Assembly: GCA_964503885.1 (NCBI GenBank)
Contig: CAZDCD010000009.1
Span: 62,001 to 126,000, forward strand
Length of the DNA: 64,000 nucleotides
Origin: CAZDCD01 sp964503885
GTDB lineage: Bacteria; Bacteroidota; Bacteroidia; Bacteroidales; UBA10428
Reading direction: 5' to 3'
Shown here: piece by piece, positions 8,569 through 17,256 of the stretch
Position numbering within the stretch: position 1 is the first letter of the stretch
Layout of the letters: each line of letters opens with the position of its first letter
Position numbers and translations under genes: made by a program
The notes under the pieces: generated by a model
The model's database searches: none
What the model was told of the DNA's origin: nothing
The model's input: only the letters and a program-made list of their open reading frames with translations

Positions 8569-9627
8569 ATGGTTAAAAAAACACTTTTAATTACAGGAGG
8601 GGCCGGGTTTATCGGTTCACATGTTGTACGACTATTTGTGAATAAATATCCAAAATATAAGATCGTCAATCTTGATAAGCTTACCTATGCCGGAAATCTA
8701 GAGAACTTATCCGACCTTGAACAAAAACCAAATTATGAATTCATAAAAGGCGACATCTGTGATGCATCATTTATTGATGAACTCATCTCCAGGTTACCCT
8801 TCGATGGCATTATTCACCTTGCTGCAGAATCTCATGTCGACAGGTCAATCAGTGATCCGAGTGAGTTTATCCGCACGAATGTGTTAGGAACTGTCAACCT
8901 GCTGAATGCAGCCAGGAAAAGCTGGGATAAAAACCTGTCAGGAAAAGTATTTTATCATATTTCAACCGACGAGGTATATGGTTCAGCCGAAGAAGGAACC
9001 TACTTCACCGAATCAACAGTATATGACCCGGGTAGCCCATATTCTGCATCCAAAGCAAGCTCCGACCATTTTGTCATGGCCTATTGCAACACCTACAAAA
9101 TCCCTGTTATCGTTTCCAATTGCAGCAATAATTACGGCCCGAACCAGTTCCCTGAAAAACTGATACCGTTATGCATTAACAACATAAAGAACAACAATAC
9201 CATACCAGTCTACGGTAAAGGTGAAAATATACGGGACTGGCTATACGTGGAAGATCATGCGCATGCCATTGATGTGATTTTTCATTCAGGAAAAGCAGGT
9301 GATAGGTATAACATCGGGGGCAACAATGAGTGGAAAAATATCAATGTGATCCATCTTTTATGTGAAATCCTGGATCAAAGGCTCAAAAGAGCTCCCGGTT
9401 CATCGAGCAAATTAATTTCATTTGTTACGGACAGGGCAGGACATGATATGCGGTATGCAATCGATTCCTCAAAATTGCAAAATACCCTTGGGTGGAAACC
9501 CTCTGTGTCTTTCGAGGAAGGCCTTGAGGTGACAGTTGATTGGTATCTGTCAAACGAGGCATGGCTTGAGCATGTTCTTTCTGGAGCATATGAGAAATAC
9601 TACGAAATGCAATACGTGCAGCGGTAA
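8569..9627 (+). CDS. rfbB: dTDP-glucose 4,6-dehydratase
   Basis: This enzyme makes dTDP-4-keto-6-deoxyglucose, the entry to dTDP-rhamnose and other deoxysugars of O-antigen or glycan chains. It carries the ITGGAGFIGSHVVRLF motif, the LDKLTYAGNLENL signature loop, AAESHVDRSI, STDEVYGSAEEG with the catalytic Asp-Glu, and SPYSASKASSDHF with Tyr-x-x-x-Lys. NNYGPNQFPEKLIPL is diagnostic of RmlB. The other rml genes are not in this window. Its TAA stop directly abuts the glmS stop on the other strand, with no bases between. Confidence 0.95.
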   Translation: MVKKTLLITGGAGFIGSHVVRLFVNKYPKYKIVNLDKLTYAGNLENLSDLEQKPNYEFIKGDICDASFIDELISRLPFDGIIHLAAESHVDRSISDPSEFIRTNVLGTVNLLNAARKSWDKNLSGKVFYHISTDEVYGSAEEGTYFTESTVYDPGSPYSASKASSDHFVMAYCNTYKIPVIVSNCSNNYGPNQFPEKLIPLCINNIKNNNTIPVYGKGENIRDWLYVEDHAHAIDVIFHSGKAGDRYNIGGNNEWKNINVIHLLCEILDQRLKRAPGSSSKLISFVTDRAGHDMRYAIDSSKLQNTLGWKPSVSFEEGLEVTVDWYLSNEAWLEHVLSGAYEKYYEMQYVQR

Positions 9628-11463
9628 TTACTCAACAGTCACCGATTTGGCCAGGTTCCGGGGCTGATCGACATTGCACCCCCTCATAACAGCAATATGG
9701 TAGGAAAGCAGTTGTAAAGGAATTACCGCCAGCAGCGGAGAAAATATTGCTTCGGTATTCGGAATTTCGAGCACATGGTCAGCCATTTCCTTAATAATGG
9801 TATCCCCTTCGGTAACAATAGCGATAACTATTCCGTTTCGGGCCTTGACCTCCTGAATATTGCTTACAATTTTATCGTACGATGAGTCTTTGGCTGCAAT
9901 CACCACTACAGGCATATTCTGATCGATAAGAGCAATAGGGCCATGCTTCATTTCGGCAGCCGGATAACCTTCTGCGTGAATATAAGAGATCTCCTTCAAT
10001 TTTAATGCACCTTCAAGGGCAACCGGGAAAAAATATCCCCTGCCCAGGTACAGAAAATTATTGGCATGCTTGTACAAACCGGCTATTTTCTTAAAGTCTT
10101 TGTCAAAAGCCAGTATTTTCTTAATTTTCGATGGGATAAGGGTCAGGTCTTTAATTAAGGTCAGGTATTGCTTGTTGGCAATAATGTTCTTTTTTTTGCC
10201 GATGAGAATTGCCATCATGGCCAATACTGTAACCTGGGCTGTAAATGCCTTGGTTGATGCAACTCCGATTTCAGGGCCTGCATGGGTGTAAACCCCGGCA
10301 TCGGTTTCCCTGGGAATGCTGGAACCAACAACATTGCAGATCCCAAGAACCAGGGCTCCCGCCTGTTTAGCCAGCTTTATTGCAGCCAGAGTATCCGCTG
10401 TCTCACCACTCTGGCTAATAGCAATAATAATATCGTCTTTAGTAATGATCGGGTTGCGGTAACGAAATTCCGATGCATACTCAACTTCGGTAGAGATCCT
10501 TGCCAGGTCCTCAAACAGGTATTCACCAACAAGTCCGGCATGCCATGATGTACCGCAGCCGATAATTATAATTCGCTTGGCCTCGACAAGCCGGGGCATC
10601 ACATGGTACAATCCCCCGAGATGCAGGTTCGAAAGATCAGGTGTAACGCGCCCCCTGAAGGTATCCAGGATGGAGCGGGGCTGTTCAAAGATCTCTTTGA
10701 GCATGAAATGTTCATATCCGTTTTTATCAATTTCTCCGATATCCAGGTCAAGCTGATGGATTACAGGTGTCTGGCGATCGTTCTTAATCGTTTTGAGTAC
10801 CAACTCTCCTTTTGTCAGAATGGCTACATCGTCATCGTTCAGATAAATTACGCTTTTGGTATATTCAACAATAGGTGTGGCATCCGATGCCAGAAAATAT
10901 TCTTCATTCCCGACGCCGATAACCAGGGGACTTCCCTTCCTGGCTGCGATAAGCTTATCGGGTTCATCGGTACACATGATCACAAGTCCGTAAGCGCCGA
11001 TCACTTTTGATAATGCAAGCCTTACAGCCATCTCCGCATTTACCTGCCCTTTGAGATAAATGTATTCGATGAGATTTACCAGGACTTCGGAATCGGTTTC
11101 ACTCTTAAAGGTAACTCCGCGGTGTTCAAGGCGCTCTTTTAAACGGGCATAGTTTTCGACGATTCCGTTATGAATCAGCACAAACTTACCATGCATGGAA
11201 ACGTGCGGATGTGCATTTACATCATTGGGCTCACCATGCGTAGCCCACCGGGTATGACCGATACCTATCGAACCTGAAAGATCCTTTCCCCTGGTATGAT
11301 TCTCAAGATCACTAACTTTACCCCGGCATTTGAAAAGTTTAAGTGATGTATTCATTATGGAGATGCCTGCCGAATCATAGCCACGGTATTCAAGACGTTT
11401 CAACCCGTTCATAAGGACCGGAAAGACTTCCCTGTCACCAATATAACCAACAATGCCGCACAT
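9628..11463 (-). CDS. glmS: Glutamine-fructose-6-phosphate aminotransferase (isomerizing)
   Basis: GlmS forms glucosamine-6-phosphate, the first committed step to UDP-GlcNAc for peptidoglycan, LPS and the UDP-GlcNAc-derived sugars encoded upstream. The N-terminus MCGIVGYIG exposes the catalytic cysteine after Met removal. HTRWATHGEPNDVNAHPH and HNGIVENYARL form the glutaminase site. Two SIS isomerase domains follow (GCGTSWHAGLVGEYL, ISQSGETADT, then GRGYFFPVALEGALKLKEISYIHAEGYPAAEMKHGP). It ends with NLAKSVTVE, the conserved C-terminal tail. At 611 residues it is full length. It follows the DUF4270 gene by only 8 bases, so it is probably co-transcribed from the promoter at 13704. Confidence 0.97.
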   Translation of the reverse strand: MCGIVGYIGDREVFPVLMNGLKRLEYRGYDSAGISIMNTSLKLFKCRGKVSDLENHTRGKDLSGSIGIGHTRWATHGEPNDVNAHPHVSMHGKFVLIHNGIVENYARLKERLEHRGVTFKSETDSEVLVNLIEYIYLKGQVNAEMAVRLALSKVIGAYGLVIMCTDEPDKLIAARKGSPLVIGVGNEEYFLASDATPIVEYTKSVIYLNDDDVAILTKGELVLKTIKNDRQTPVIHQLDLDIGEIDKNGYEHFMLKEIFEQPRSILDTFRGRVTPDLSNLHLGGLYHVMPRLVEAKRIIIIGCGTSWHAGLVGEYLFEDLARISTEVEYASEFRYRNPIITKDDIIIAISQSGETADTLAAIKLAKQAGALVLGICNVVGSSIPRETDAGVYTHAGPEIGVASTKAFTAQVTVLAMMAILIGKKKNIIANKQYLTLIKDLTLIPSKIKKILAFDKDFKKIAGLYKHANNFLYLGRGYFFPVALEGALKLKEISYIHAEGYPAAEMKHGPIALIDQNMPVVVIAAKDSSYDKIVSNIQEVKARNGIVIAIVTEGDTIIKEMADHVLEIPNTEAIFSPLLAVIPLQLLSYHIAVMRGCNVDQPRNLAKSVTVE

Positions 11464-11471
11464 AACATAAA

Positions 11472-12857
11472 TTATAAAATAGTATATGCCAGTTTAAACG
11501 TAATTTTCCGATTAGGGTTTGTTCCGCTGCCTAAAATAACCCTGTTTAAATCGGCTGCGCTGAAATCGGTATGTCCCAGACCCGTATTTAACCAGGCAGA
11601 ATAAAGCCTGAAGGATGTTACTGATTCGTTGTCGTCGTCGAAAAAATTCTGCATAGCTTTGGTCAGGTAAAAATCAAATCCCCTCCTAGAATAATTAAAC
11701 CTGCCGTTAAGGTGTGTGCCAGTCACAGCCGTACTATAGCTTGAATATTGATACAAAATATCATCGGCGATATACATGTCGTCACCGTCACCTGTCTTTC
11801 GCAATCCAAGCTGCATCGTAACCGGAAAGTCGACTAGATCAGCGCTGTCAACAAAAGCCGGAATGAAAAGTTCGGCTTTATTAACAAGGATTTTTCCAAG
11901 CTGCTGTTTAAGTTCATCCAGGCCGGAAATATCAATTATACCCTGGGTCCCTCCCATCGATTCTATGTAAATGGCCGTATCCTGAACATTAAAGTCGTTC
12001 AGATGGGGTATATTTCCGGTACTGTAATCATGCATGAATATACCTACATTCTGATCACGTGAAGTACCGTATGATCCGTTGTCATATATAAAAATATACG
12101 ATACTGTATCCGGATCTGATCCGGTATGGTACTGGAGTTTCAATGCGATATTGTTGGTGGTGATAATACTACCGTTGAAATCCGGACAGAGGGCCTTCAC
12201 ATACAATCCGTAAAATCTTGAATCAAATGCCGAATCGTTTTCAAAGAACAATGAATCGAATGCTATAGCCGGTTCAAGAAGGCTGTATCCGAATGCATTC
12301 GAAAGCTGTGTGGTCAGTTCAAGGGTATCGGTAAGCATAACCTCTGAAACGGCCAGGTTTGGACCACCAGTCATCCCTGCTGGATCTGTATCGGAATAAT
12401 ATACAAGAGAATCGATAAGCGGCGAAGTCAGCTCATAAACCTCGAACTGCGGCACATAGAATGTATCTCCTACCATTCCTGAGTAACTAATGATCAGGTG
12501 CACAGAGTCAATGAAAATATCTTCACCAAAGGGTATGTTGTCCAGCGGAAATGTAGGAGTCAGTTCAATCATGAAATCGGACTTGAAATTTCCAAAAACA
12601 GGATCGTAATAACAACCCAGACTTACCACCGTCTTATTTGATGAAACAATGCGCTCCGGACCGATTGTATATGCATCGACCTGAAACGAGTCAATCCGGA
12701 CATCAGGATTGTCTTCATCGGGAAGCAGACCCAGGCCCAGTTGGCTTGGATCTTCATTACAGCTTAAAAAAATTCCTGAAATAACAAGTACTTGAAGAAG
12801 AACCAGTGAAACTGAAAAGATGTGAAGTCTTTTTCGCGAAAGCAACGGATTAGTCAT
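11472..12857 (-). CDS. DUF4270 family lipoprotein
   Basis: This 461-residue exported protein begins with a basic then hydrophobic stretch ending in GIFLSC, a lipobox for lipid attachment at Cys33. NEDPSQLGLGLLPDEDN immediately after it is characteristic of DUF4270. The rest is a Thr/Asp/Ser-rich beta-type sequence with no catalytic motif I recognise. DUF4270 proteins occur in Bacteroidota and often sit beside this GT5-like gene and panC, as here, but their role is not established; an outer-membrane or surface location is inferred. Its ATG lies within the end of the upstream gene (8-base overlap), so it is translationally coupled to it. Confidence 0.85.
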   Translation of the reverse strand: MTNPLLSRKRLHIFSVSLVLLQVLVISGIFLSCNEDPSQLGLGLLPDEDNPDVRIDSFQVDAYTIGPERIVSSNKTVVSLGCYYDPVFGNFKSDFMIELTPTFPLDNIPFGEDIFIDSVHLIISYSGMVGDTFYVPQFEVYELTSPLIDSLVYYSDTDPAGMTGGPNLAVSEVMLTDTLELTTQLSNAFGYSLLEPAIAFDSLFFENDSAFDSRFYGLYVKALCPDFNGSIITTNNIALKLQYHTGSDPDTVSYIFIYDNGSYGTSRDQNVGIFMHDYSTGNIPHLNDFNVQDTAIYIESMGGTQGIIDISGLDELKQQLGKILVNKAELFIPAFVDSADLVDFPVTMQLGLRKTGDGDDMYIADDILYQYSSYSTAVTGTHLNGRFNYSRRGFDFYLTKAMQNFFDDDNESVTSFRLYSAWLNTGLGHTDFSAADLNRVILGSGTNPNRKITFKLAYTIL

Positions 12858-13671
12858 TAACAGTGGCTGTTAAAATTTTATTATAAAACTCAGAATAAGC
12901 ATCAACATATTGTTCGGAATCCTGATAAGGCAAATAGTATTTACCCGACCCGATAATATATTTTTCAACTTCTTTATGAATCTGTTTGCTGCCGATTATT
13001 ATTCCGTCCGCTATGTTCACAGCAAGCTTGCTGAGATTTTCATAAGTCGGGCTGGTTATAATTTTCAGATTGTTCTTATCAATCCCTTCCATTTCGAGCT
13101 TATTCTTCAACGTGTTATTTAGCGGCTTATTGTACTCATCATTGTAAACAGATACAATCACCCGCGAGTCCATAAACAACGGGTCATCATAATACACTTT
13201 CTTAATGTACAGGGGAAGAAGATCGGTAAACCAGCCATGACAATGAATGATGTCAGGTGCCCATTGCAACTTTCTCACAGTTTCAATAACTCCCCGTGCA
13301 AAGAAAATAGCCCTTTCATCGTTATCGGGAAAAGGATTGTTTTCATCATCATGTACCGTATATTTTCGTTGAAAATAATCTTCGTTATCGATAAAATAAA
13401 CCTGCATTCTTGCAGCCTGAATAGATGCCACTTTTATGATTAACGGATGATCATTATCGTTAATGATGATATTCATCCCGGAAAGCCGTATAACCTCATG
13501 CAGCTGGTTGCGCCTTTCATTAATGCAACCATATTTCGGCATGAACGTGCGTATCTCCCTGCCCCGGTCCTGGATAGCCTGGGGAAGGTTCCTGGCGATT
13601 AAAGCCATTTCTGATTCCGGTAAATAAGGAGTAATTTCCTGAGCTACGTACAATACTTTGATATCTTGCAT
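12850..13671 (-). CDS. Glycogen/starch synthase-like protein, GT5 N-terminal domain only
   Basis: This 273-residue protein aligns with the first (ADP-sugar side) domain of glycogen synthase: KVLYVAQEITPYLP at the start, RTFMPKYGCINER, VYFIDNEDYF, and APDIIHCHGWFTDLLPLYI. It lacks the whole second GT-B domain with the ExxxxxxxE nucleotide site, and the usual Lys-x-Gly-Gly-Leu near the N-terminus is replaced by PESEMALIA, so glycogen synthesis is doubtful. ATG 13671 fits the family N-terminus; an in-frame extension to 13728 adds 19 residues without support. It is divergent from panC. Its conserved partnership with DUF4270 suggests a housekeeping role not yet described. Confidence 0.8.
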   Translation of the reverse strand: MQDIKVLYVAQEITPYLPESEMALIARNLPQAIQDRGREIRTFMPKYGCINERRNQLHEVIRLSGMNIIINDNDHPLIIKVASIQAARMQVYFIDNEDYFQRKYTVHDDENNPFPDNDERAIFFARGVIETVRKLQWAPDIIHCHGWFTDLLPLYIKKVYYDDPLFMDSRVIVSVYNDEYNKPLNNTLKNKLEMEGIDKNNLKIITSPTYENLSKLAVNIADGIIIGSKQIHKEVEKYIIGSGKYYLPYQDSEQYVDAYSEFYNKILTATVND

Positions 13672-13703
13672 TCTTGTATTGCTATGGTTTTTCAAACAAT
13701 GTG

Positions 13704-13711
13704 CAAAGTTA
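13704..13711 (-). promoter_or_regulatory. Bacteroidota -7 element TAACTTTG for the GT5-like/DUF4270/glmS unit
   Basis: Minus-strand TAACTTTG fits TAnnTTTG exactly and lies 33 bases before the ATG at 13671. A TTG lies only 14 bases upstream of it, shorter than the usual spacing. The 213-base divergent gap to panC holds nothing else beyond the panC promoter. Confidence 0.55.
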
Positions 13712-13867
13712 CTAAAAATTATTAACAATTAATGATTGCCAGGCTCAGACAGTTTTGTAGGTGCAGTGTATCGAATTTCTTAAGAATAAAGAGATAGACA
13801 GAAATATAACAACATTCCTGTCATATAGTTTATGGGCCGGGAAGGTTTCAAATACACTAACTTTAGC

Positions 13868-13875
13868 TATATTTG
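13868..13875 (+). promoter_or_regulatory. Bacteroidota -7 element TATATTTG directly before panC
   Basis: TATATTTG matches TAnnTTTG and ends 9 bases before the panC ATG; a near -33 match (TTTC, 13846-13849) lies 18 bases upstream. Transcripts from here would have almost no 5' leader. Confidence 0.6.
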
Positions 13876-13884
13876 CACCCCGGT

Positions 13885-14733
13885 ATGAAAATATTTTATA
13901 AGACAAGGGAAATTAAAGCCGAAATCAACCGACTGAGAAGATCGGGTAAGTCAATGGGATTTGTGCCGACTATGGGCGCTTTGCACGACGGCCATTTGTC
14001 GCTTGTGAAATGTTCAAAACACCAGAATGACAGCACAATAGTAAGCATTTTTGTAAATCCCACACAATTTAACGATAAGAACGACCTGGTCAAATATCCA
14101 AGGACTACCGGGCGGGACCTGGAAATGCTCAGGAACATCAGTTGCGATATCGTATTCTTACCCGATGAAAAAGAAATTTATTCCGAACCGGATACAAGGA
14201 TTTTCGATTTCGGCGGGCTCGATAACATAATGGAGGGTAAATTCAGGCCAGGTCATTTTAATGGTGTGTTGCAGGTGGTCACCCGGCTTTTTGAAATTTT
14301 AGAACCCGAAAGAGCCTATTTCGGCCTTAAAGATTTCCAGCAACTGGCGATCATAAAGTATATTGTAAAAAAACACCGGATCCCTGTAGAAATAGTTCCG
14401 TGCCCGATAGTTCGTGAGTCCAACGGTCTGGCAATGAGTTCAAGAAATATGCGTTTACCACAACGGGAAAGGCAAATTGCTGCCGGGCTTTCAAAGGTAT
14501 TATTTGCTGCCAGAGATAACCTGGCCGCTTTTAGTTCACAGGAAGAGATAAAGGAATACGTGATGAAGGAGCTTAAAGAAATCCACGGCATTGAACCCGA
14601 ATATTTTGAAATTGTTAATGAGAATACACTGCTTCCTTTGACAGGCAAAGACGACCTGAAAAATGGTGTAGCCTGCATTGCCGCATGGGTTGGGGATGTC
14701 AGACTGATAGATAATGTCAGATTTTATTCGTAA
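13885..14733 (+). CDS. panC: Pantothenate synthetase (pantoate-beta-alanine ligase)
   Basis: PanC joins pantoate and beta-alanine with ATP to make pantothenate, the CoA precursor. It carries the nucleotidyltransferase HIGH-type motif in FVPTMGALHDGHLSLV, FVNPTQFNDKNDL, the pantoate-binding GQ-type segment FRPGHFNGVLQVVTRLFEI, YFGLKDFQQLAII and the KMSKS-like SNGLAMSSRNMRL. Length (282 residues) is normal. ATG 13885 is chosen because upstream in-frame TTG 13873 overlaps the -7 promoter element. panD, which supplies the beta-alanine, follows by 12 bases. Confidence 0.96.
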   Translation: MKIFYKTREIKAEINRLRRSGKSMGFVPTMGALHDGHLSLVKCSKHQNDSTIVSIFVNPTQFNDKNDLVKYPRTTGRDLEMLRNISCDIVFLPDEKEIYSEPDTRIFDFGGLDNIMEGKFRPGHFNGVLQVVTRLFEILEPERAYFGLKDFQQLAIIKYIVKKHRIPVEIVPCPIVRESNGLAMSSRNMRLPQRERQIAAGLSKVLFAARDNLAAFSSQEEIKEYVMKELKEIHGIEPEYFEIVNENTLLPLTGKDDLKNGVACIAAWVGDVRLIDNVRFYS

Positions 14734-14738
14734 ATTTG
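14731..14738 (+). promoter_or_regulatory. Possible internal -7 element TAAATTTG before panD
   Basis: TAAATTTG starts on the panC stop codon and ends 7 bases before the panD ATG. It fits TAnnTTTG but has no -33 partner, and panD can be read from the panC promoter, so this may be chance. Confidence 0.3.
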
Positions 14739-14745
14739 CAGGGTT

Positions 14746-15096
14746 ATGATGATTGAAGTAGTAAAATCAAAAATTCATAAGGTTACCGTAACGGATGCCA
14801 ATCTTCAGTATGTGGGAAGCATATCTATTGACGAAAACCTGATGGAGGCTTCAAACCTCATTGAAGGGGAAAAGGTCCAGGTTTTGAATATCAATAACGG
14901 AGAAAGACTCGATACTTATGTCATTAAAGGTGAACGGGGAACAGGCCAGATCTGCCTGAACGGACCTGCAGCCCGCAAGGTGGCCATCGGTGATGTGGTC
15001 ATTATACTTTCATATGCTATGATGGATTTTGAAGAAGCCCGTTCATTCAAACCGAAAATTATTTTCCCCGATACCGCGACAAATACCGTAAAATAA
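14746..15096 (+). CDS. panD: Aspartate 1-decarboxylase
   Basis: PanD makes beta-alanine from aspartate using a pyruvoyl cofactor formed by self-cleavage. The cleavage site Gly-Ser is visible in LQYVGSISIDENLMEAS, giving a short beta chain and a longer alpha chain that starts with the pyruvoyl residue. VTVTDANL (before the site), NNGERLDTYVIKGERGTG and CLNGPAARKVAIGDVVIILSYA are family hallmarks. At 116 residues it is normal length. Two adjacent ATG codons (14746, 14749) are possible starts. The operon position after panC gives a complete beta-alanine branch; panB is not in the window. Confidence 0.96.
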   Translation: MMIEVVKSKIHKVTVTDANLQYVGSISIDENLMEASNLIEGEKVQVLNINNGERLDTYVIKGERGTGQICLNGPAARKVAIGDVVIILSYAMMDFEEARSFKPKIIFPDTATNTVK

Positions 15097-15158
15097 CCGG
15101 TCAGTGTCAGCCCGGGCAAATTCCTGCATTATTCAGGTAAACCTTTTTTCCATCCCGA

Positions 15159-15166
15159 TATTTTTG
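15159..15166 (+). promoter_or_regulatory. Bacteroidota -7 element TATTTTTG before rfaE2
   Basis: TATTTTTG fits TAnnTTTG 31 bases before the ATG at 15198, which also has a strong Shine-Dalgarno run (gggagagg, 15187-15194). No -33 TTTG at the usual spacing. Confidence 0.45.
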
Positions 15167-15197
15167 TTAATTTGGTAAAAAAATCCCGGGAGAGGAC

Positions 15198-15689
15198 ATG
15201 AGTTCACTTGATTCTGTACGAAAAAAAATCATTGGTTACCACGAACTTGAACTAATTCTGGCTTTCTGGAGATTTAAGCAGTTCAAAATTGTTTTCACCA
15301 ATGGTTGTTTCGATATCCTTCACCGGGGACATGTCGAATATTTATCTGCAGCTTCTGATCTGGGGGACATCCTGATCATCGGGTTAAATTCCGACGAATC
15401 GGTGAAACACATTAAAGGCAAAGGCAGACCGGTATTTGATCAGGATTCAAGGGCAATACTTCTCGCAGCATGTTCTTTTGTAGATGCCATTGTGATTTTT
15501 GACGAGGATACGCCGTATAACCTAATATCCGCTGTGCAACCCGATATCCTTGTGAAAGGTGGTGATTATAATCCCGAAGACATAGTGGGTTATGACATCG
15601 TTAAAGCAAAGAACGGCGAAGTGATTGCTATCGATTACCTGGAGGGATACTCCACCTCGGCACTGATCGAAAAACTTAAACATACATGA
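15198..15689 (+). CDS. rfaE2: D-glycero-beta-D-manno-heptose 1-phosphate adenylyltransferase (HldE C-terminal domain type)
   Basis: This single-domain cytidylyltransferase-fold protein activates heptose-1-phosphate to ADP-heptose for LPS inner core. It has the HIGH-type motif in FTNGCFDILHRGHVEYL, LIIGLNSDESVKHIKGKGRPV, the acceptor region FDEDTPYNLI and DILVKGGDYNPEDIVG, and the ISSS-like C-terminal motif YSTSALIEKL. In many Bacteroidota this domain is separate from the kinase domain, which fits the 163-residue length. A related nucleotidyltransferase with another substrate is possible but less likely. It sits 24 bases before radA. Confidence 0.86.
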   Translation: MSSLDSVRKKIIGYHELELILAFWRFKQFKIVFTNGCFDILHRGHVEYLSAASDLGDILIIGLNSDESVKHIKGKGRPVFDQDSRAILLAACSFVDAIVIFDEDTPYNLISAVQPDILVKGGDYNPEDIVGYDIVKAKNGEVIAIDYLEGYSTSALIEKLKHT

Positions 15690-15713
15690 TCATGCATATT
15701 CCTAAATAACCGT

Positions 15714-17093
15714 ATGGCCAGGAACAGAACCATATATGTTTGCCAAAACTGCGGTGCTGAAGCTGCAAAATGGATCGGCAAATGTCCTTCATGCGGGCAA
15801 TGGAACAGTTATGTGGAAGAAATTATATCAAAAAACCCTGGAACAGGGTTCCCGGGCTCGGATACTCCAAGTTCAAAACCGGTTCACCTGGACCATATCC
15901 CTTCTGGTGAAGACAAACGCATTGATACCGGTATTTCGGAGCTGAACAGGGTTCTGGGCGGTGGGATCGTTCCGGGTTCGTTAATTCTGGTTGGTGGTGA
16001 ACCCGGCATTGGAAAATCAACGCTTGCACTGCAGATTGCCATGCAACTAAGTACCCTGAAAGTTCTTTATGTCTCGGCAGAAGAAAGCACAAAGCAGATT
16101 AAACTCCGTTCGGAAAGAATCGGCAATACTCCGGGTGAAAATCTTTATGTGTTGAGCGAGGTTGTACTGGAACATATTTTTTTGCAGATTCAGCAACTGA
16201 ATCCCGACCTGATAATCGTTGATTCTGTGCAGACCGTATATTCCGAATCGCTGGAATCCTCTCCCGGAAGCATTTCTCAGGTCAGGGACTGCGCCTCGCG
16301 ATTCCTGAAATTTGCTAAAGAGTCGTCAGTACCGGTTATTCTGGTCGGGCATATCACCAAGGACGGAACCCTGGCCGGACCTAAGATACTGGAACATATC
16401 GTCGACTGTGTACTCCTGTTCGAAGGGGACCATAATCATGTATACCGTATTCTGAGAGCTTCAAAGAACCGGTTCGGTGCCACTTCTGAGCTTGGAATTT
16501 TTGAAATGCACGAAAAAGGCCTCATCGAAGTCAATAATCCCTCGGAAATATTATTGTCAAAGTTCGATGAAGAGTTGAGCGGTATGGCCACTGCCTCAAC
16601 AATAGACGGATTAAGGCCTTTTCTGATTGAAGTACAGGCTCTTGTTAGCACTGCTGCATACGGTACCCCGCAGCGATCAAGCACGGGTTTTGATGTCAGA
16701 AGGCTGAATATGCTGCTTGCCGTACTTGAAAAGAGGGCAGGATTTAAGATTGCTGCAAAAGATGTATTTCTGAATATTGCGGGTGGAATAAAAGTTACGG
16801 ACCCTGCCATCGATCTGGCTGTTGTAAGTGCAGTTATTTCATCGGGTTACGACAGGGCTATAGACCGGTTCTGTTGTTTTGCCGGAGAAATAGGTTTATC
16901 AGGTGAAATTAGGCCGGTAAGCCGCATTGAGCAGCGCATAAAAGAAGCCGATAAGATGGGTTTTACGAAAATAATCATCTCAGGGTACAACAATCTGAAA
17001 TCCGTGAAACAAAGCAAAATTAAAATTCTTACTGCCAACAAGATAGAACAGGCGCTCAGGCTGATCTTCTCAAAAGATATGGAAAAAGCATAA
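15714..17093 (+). CDS. radA: DNA repair protein RadA
   Basis: RadA is a RecA-like ATPase and branch-migrating helicase active in recombinational repair. Domains in order: a C4 zinc finger at the N-terminus (VCQNCGAEAAKWIGKCPSC), the RecA-type core with Walker A GGEPGIGKSTLALQ and Walker B DLIIVDSVQTVY, the RadA-specific KNRFG motif (SKNRFGATSELGIFEM), and a C-terminal Lon-protease-like domain (GGIKVTDPAIDLAVVSAVISS). Length of 459 residues is standard. The 163 bases after it, up to the convergent serS, hold no gene or clear terminator that I can see. Confidence 0.96.
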   Translation: MARNRTIYVCQNCGAEAAKWIGKCPSCGQWNSYVEEIISKNPGTGFPGSDTPSSKPVHLDHIPSGEDKRIDTGISELNRVLGGGIVPGSLILVGGEPGIGKSTLALQIAMQLSTLKVLYVSAEESTKQIKLRSERIGNTPGENLYVLSEVVLEHIFLQIQQLNPDLIIVDSVQTVYSESLESSPGSISQVRDCASRFLKFAKESSVPVILVGHITKDGTLAGPKILEHIVDCVLLFEGDHNHVYRILRASKNRFGATSELGIFEMHEKGLIEVNNPSEILLSKFDEELSGMATASTIDGLRPFLIEVQALVSTAAYGTPQRSSTGFDVRRLNMLLAVLEKRAGFKIAAKDVFLNIAGGIKVTDPAIDLAVVSAVISSGYDRAIDRFCCFAGEIGLSGEIRPVSRIEQRIKEADKMGFTKIIISGYNNLKSVKQSKIKILTANKIEQALRLIFSKDMEKA

Positions 17094-17256
17094 CTTAACA
17101 TTAGTTCGATATTACCAGAGTTTGATTTTGATATGAATAAAATTATAATGCCAAGACAATTATACCCATTTGTAAAAAAGAAAGAGTTTCAATGAGTAAT
17201 AGATATCCGTGCTAAGTCAAACTCATGTATCCTTATGCCAACCTGTAAGTTACCCG

